Shown piece by piece: positions 61,301 to 64,000 of a stretch of 64,000 nucleotides of DNA (positions within the stretch are counted from its first letter, which is position 1; the number at the start of each line of letters is the position of its first letter). The stretch is from Gossypium raimondii (Eukaryota > Streptophyta > Magnoliopsida > Malvales > Malvaceae). The notes beneath the pieces are model-generated. The model saw nothing but the letters and a program-made list of their open reading frames with translations. It made no database searches and had not been told where the DNA came from. The stretch lies in NCBI RefSeq assembly GCF_025698545.1, contig NC_068567.1, positions 1 through 64,000 on the forward strand, in the 5' to 3' direction. The translations under genes and the position numbers were made by a program.

Positions 61301-63965
61301 AAGCCAACCCATGTTAGCTTCGAACTTCTTTAAAATGATGCGGCGTAGGCCATTCTCTAATGGTACAAACTCTCTCCAAATCTGGTTTGATACCATTAGC
61401 AAGGACAAGAAGGATGCTTTTCTATAGGCAACTTATCTACTATCTCTTTCAGAATAACATTCTCTATGCTATCTCCATCAATAACCAAATCACAAACCTT
61501 TTCATCGCAATACACTTTAGTTTGAAAAATGTTGTGTCGCCTCCAATCTTTTTCTTCACCTTATGTTGTTGTTGTCAACACTCTATGAACAATCAAAGGC
61601 TTACCCTAAAATATACATCAATTTCTTCATTCTCTTTAGTATACTCATTATAAATAGGGTATTATAGAACACCCTCTTGCTCTTCCATCTCAGTTAACTT
61701 CATCCTTCGTTCAGGACAATAATGAGAATTGTGGCCTTTTTTGAAGGTGGTTTGTTCACTTTTAACACCTTGAACAACTCCAATCCCCTTTTTTGCTACT
61801 CCAGCTATCCTTCTTCTAGACATTGGTTTTCTTGCATCATATCTCCAAACATGCTTTCAGCCATTAAAGCATGTTGTCATGCATTTTCAAGGTTGAATAG
61901 TTGAAGCACTCCCATCTCATCCTTGATAGATTGGTTTAATCCTGCTAGATGATGAGATATAACCTGCTCATTACTCTCATTCAACACGACCCAAATAGAA
62001 AGATTTTAAATTCAAAAGTATACCCCGCCCCCAGGACAATCCCTTTTGCCTTAACTGATTGGAGCTTCTCATAGAACTCCGTTGCATAATCAACTGGTTG
62101 GAGTTGCTTGTGCAATTTTGCTTTCATGTGTTCCCACGTGCTGATTTTAGGCTTACCTTGGCGTGCACATTGCTTTTCAACTCTCCACCATTAAAGCACA
62201 ATGCCTTTCAATTTTAGTTTCACAAACCACACCTTCCCAGCCTCCACCATAGTTTTCCATCTGAAGTAATTCTCCAAACAAGCTTCTCAATCCAAATAAT
62301 CTTCCATATTCGTCTTACCATGAAAATCAGTAACTTCGATCTTAATTCCTCCCCGTTTAATTCAAGGGCGTGCTCCAACTACTACTCCAATCCACCTTGT
62401 ACTTGCAATTTGCGGGGCCGGCATGATAGAGTGGGTTTTCTTCATTGCCAAAATCAGATTCATCTGCAAGAATACCTTCTGGAATCTCCATTTGGGCTTC
62501 CGCTGGTTCTGGTCACGGCCTACCATACATTGCAGGTGATAATTCTTCAATTGCACATCGTATTGCAGCCAAATCTATCCCTTGACCCTGATTTCCTATT
62601 TTTTGACCTTTAGCATGTCCAATCATGGCTTAAAGCAAATTCTACTTTAAACCCTAGGATCTAATTAAGCTTTGATACCAAGACCTGGTGGTGTAGAGAA
62701 AGACAACAATAAATTAGTAGAATTAGGACTGAAAAAAAGAGTACAAAGAAGTTGGAACTTCAGAAAACTTGGGGTATGAAAAAACCTGTAGTTTATTTTA
62801 GTGTATGGAGCACGAACAAGGACACGCTATATGGGCACGACATGATACGGACATAGTGACGTGATAATTTTAAAAAGGGAGGATACAGTTATGAATTTTA
62901 TGTGAAAATACTTCATTTATTTATCACCATCTTATTAAAATAATAGTAGCATATGTTAATCTAATTTAATGTTAATTAATTAAGATATTTTAAGTTAAAA
63001 TTTCTATAAATTAAATGTTATTTGTTGTAGTTTCTAAAACTTGAAGTATAGTTTGGGCCATATAACCCAAATATATTATAATAAGTAACCGAAGCCCACC
63101 CCCTAAAAAAACCAAAACCTATAAGCTAAAAACAACTTGATAAAAAAATTGAAAAAAAATGGTGAGTTTAATAAACCAAAAAATAACCCCCGACACTTTC
63201 TCCTTTCTTTCAGCCGCTGGAAGTGTTGCTCAATCTCCTCGTCGGCCGCTAGTTGTCCGTGTCCGTCCGTGTCCATTTTGGGACATTGGTGTCTTGATTG
63301 TGTCCAACTTTTTTTCTTTTGACGTATTCTAGCATGTCATGTTGGACACCCATACGACACGGATACGAGAGGTGAAGAATCATGTTGGTGCTTCATGGAT
63401 ATTAGTTCAAAGAAATAATAAGAACAATGCTTGTTGTAAAGTCTACAACTTATTTGTACTAAGCTTTCTTGCACATAAAGTTGCTAGGTTTTCTTGCAAA
63501 TAAAACTTTATTCCTACCCTTAGATTTAAAACCCTAAAAATAACTAATAATCTTATCCGTCCATAATATATCTAATATTTAATAACTAAAGCTGAAATAA
63601 TAAAATATTATTAAATAAAGCTCCTGCACCACAGTTGACCGGCCACTTGAATTTATAATGATCCAATCAATCTGTCATTGAGGGTAGTGAAACACAATGT
63701 CTCTAAGTATTTTAACTGCTTGTGACTTGTTTGAAATCAAATCAAACTTCAGGAATGGATTTTTGGTATATGAGCTGATATTCTTTTGCTTTTTTAAAAA
63801 AAAAAAAAAAAAAATTAGGCAAAGAATTTTGAAAAGTTACTTAATTCTCTCCTTTTTTGTTTTTATGCTTTTCTATGCATTGTCTTCTAGGTTTCATTGA
63901 CAGTGGAGTCAATAAACTCATATATTGCCTGGGATTTCTCATTGGTGCAGGGCAAGATGAACATG
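52214..63965 (+). CDS. Conserved plant protein with GOLD-like C-terminal region, first 11 exons (3' end outside window)
   Basis: GT-AG exons: 52214-52373, 52850-52977, 53106-53238, 55748-55904, 55987-56065, 57090-57130, 57278-57394, 57538-57618, 58030-58092, 58175-58226 and 63891-63965. All joins keep one frame. The protein begins [20 protein letters not shown]. Exon 4 encodes [20 protein letters not shown], exon 5 a glycine-containing helix ([19 protein letters not shown]), and exon 7 a hydrophobic stretch ([13 protein letters not shown]). The last exons read [14 protein letters not shown] and then [20 protein letters not shown], which looks like the start of a GOLD-type beta-sandwich as in Sec14-like/patellin proteins. 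I cannot name the gene. Intron 3 is about 2.5 kb. Intron 10 is about 5.7 kb and holds a retroelement fossil. No coding damage is seen. Confidence 0.82.
55327..55357. repeat. (AT)n microsatellite in intron 3
   Basis: About 14 AT dinucleotides inside the third intron of the 52.2-kb gene. Confidence 0.9.
59285..62805 (-). mobile_element. Broken Ty3/gypsy retrotransposon fossil inside intron 10
   Basis: Read on the minus strand, it holds gag-like remnants (about 61.9-62.4 kb), a short protease/RT-side remnant region, and a clear integrase. The integrase includes a zinc-binding part and core motifs such as [20 protein letters not shown] (about 60.19-60.58 kb), typical of Ty3/gypsy chromovirus-like elements. 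About 100 bp starting AACAACAATAAATTAG occurs at both ends (about 59.29 and 62.70 kb) and is what remains of the LTRs. A primer-binding site complementary to initiator tRNA-Met is recognisable near 62.67-62.69 kb (TTGATACCA on the plus strand). The element is clearly dead, with many breaks and internal duplications, and its terminal repeats have diverged, so it is old. It lies opposite to the host gene. Confidence 0.8.
62806..63400. mobile_element. Possible non-autonomous DNA transposon (MITE-like) in intron 10
   Basis: The left end reads TGGAGCACGAACAAGGACAC and the right end, inverted, reads TGAAGCACCAACATGATTC. Both are followed inward by GACACG/GGACAC words (CCGTGTCCGTCCGTGTCC near 63258). 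The interior is AT-rich and noncoding. The inverted ends match at roughly 12 of 14 outer positions, and I could not establish a target duplication. It directly abuts the gypsy fossil. Confidence 0.45.
63401..63890. other. Remainder of intron 10
   Basis: AT-rich intron sequence with a poly-A run near 63797 and a TCTTCTAG acceptor at 63890. Nothing else seen. Confidence 0.5.
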
Positions 63966-64000
63966 GTATTGCCATTATTTTCTCTTGAACCTTTAATGAA

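Overview
The window is nuclear DNA of a flowering plant. Split genes with GT-AG introns, AT-rich intergenic DNA, CCCTAAA telomere-type repeats, a domesticated Mutator-like gene and long LTR remnants rich in CACACGGCCGTGTG-type motifs all point to a eudicot. The LTR style suggests Malvaceae (cotton or a relative), but that is an inference from remembered repeat types, not a search.

Region 1, about 1-25.1 kb, looks subtelomeric. It starts with about 300 bp of degenerate CCCTAAA repeat, followed by a mosaic of one repeat family. The pieces are modules dense in GATATCC/GGGATATCCC with CCGG-containing words (about 296, 1090, 9240, 17995 and 24210), an AT-rich module in about four copies, and a minus-strand leader that resembles two 5'-UTR exons. 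Leader exon 1 ends in CAG|GTATGAAT; leader exon 2 follows a TTTCAG-type acceptor and contains CACTGTTTCGTTCCG. Broken pieces of unrelated host genes, also on the minus strand and with introns or splice sites kept, lie next to leader copies: an organellar valyl-tRNA synthetase (4457-8545), an unidentified C-terminal exon (9878-10185), an acyl-activating enzyme (14918-15139) and the first exon of a palmitoyl-protein thioesterase (16668-16767). This capture-like arrangement is the most interesting feature of the window.

Region 2, about 25-42.5 kb, is mixed. It holds one HINT exon, a 23-bp minisatellite, a TRM61 pseudogene, the last two exons of a tRNA 2'-phosphotransferase, a MUSTANG-type transposase-derived gene with one frameshift, a LINE-type RNase H remnant, an apparently intact four-exon gene for the U11/U12 snRNP 25 kDa protein, an N-terminal piece of an EMB975-like PPR gene, and a 0.9-kb duplicate of sequence at 20.75 kb.

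Region 3, about 42.5-64 kb, is ordinary gene-bearing DNA. It holds an uncharacterised 241-residue protein (minus strand), a 3.56-kb solo LTR fossil with a 5-bp target duplication inside a 16-bp minisatellite, and a plus-strand gene whose first 11 exons lie here and which runs off the right edge. The tenth intron of that gene contains a broken Ty3/gypsy fossil in the opposite orientation.

Three genes look functional from sequence: SNRNP25, the 241-residue protein and the 11-exon gene. The other recognisable host-gene pieces are fragments or damaged copies. All family assignments come from reading translations against remembered families; no search was run.
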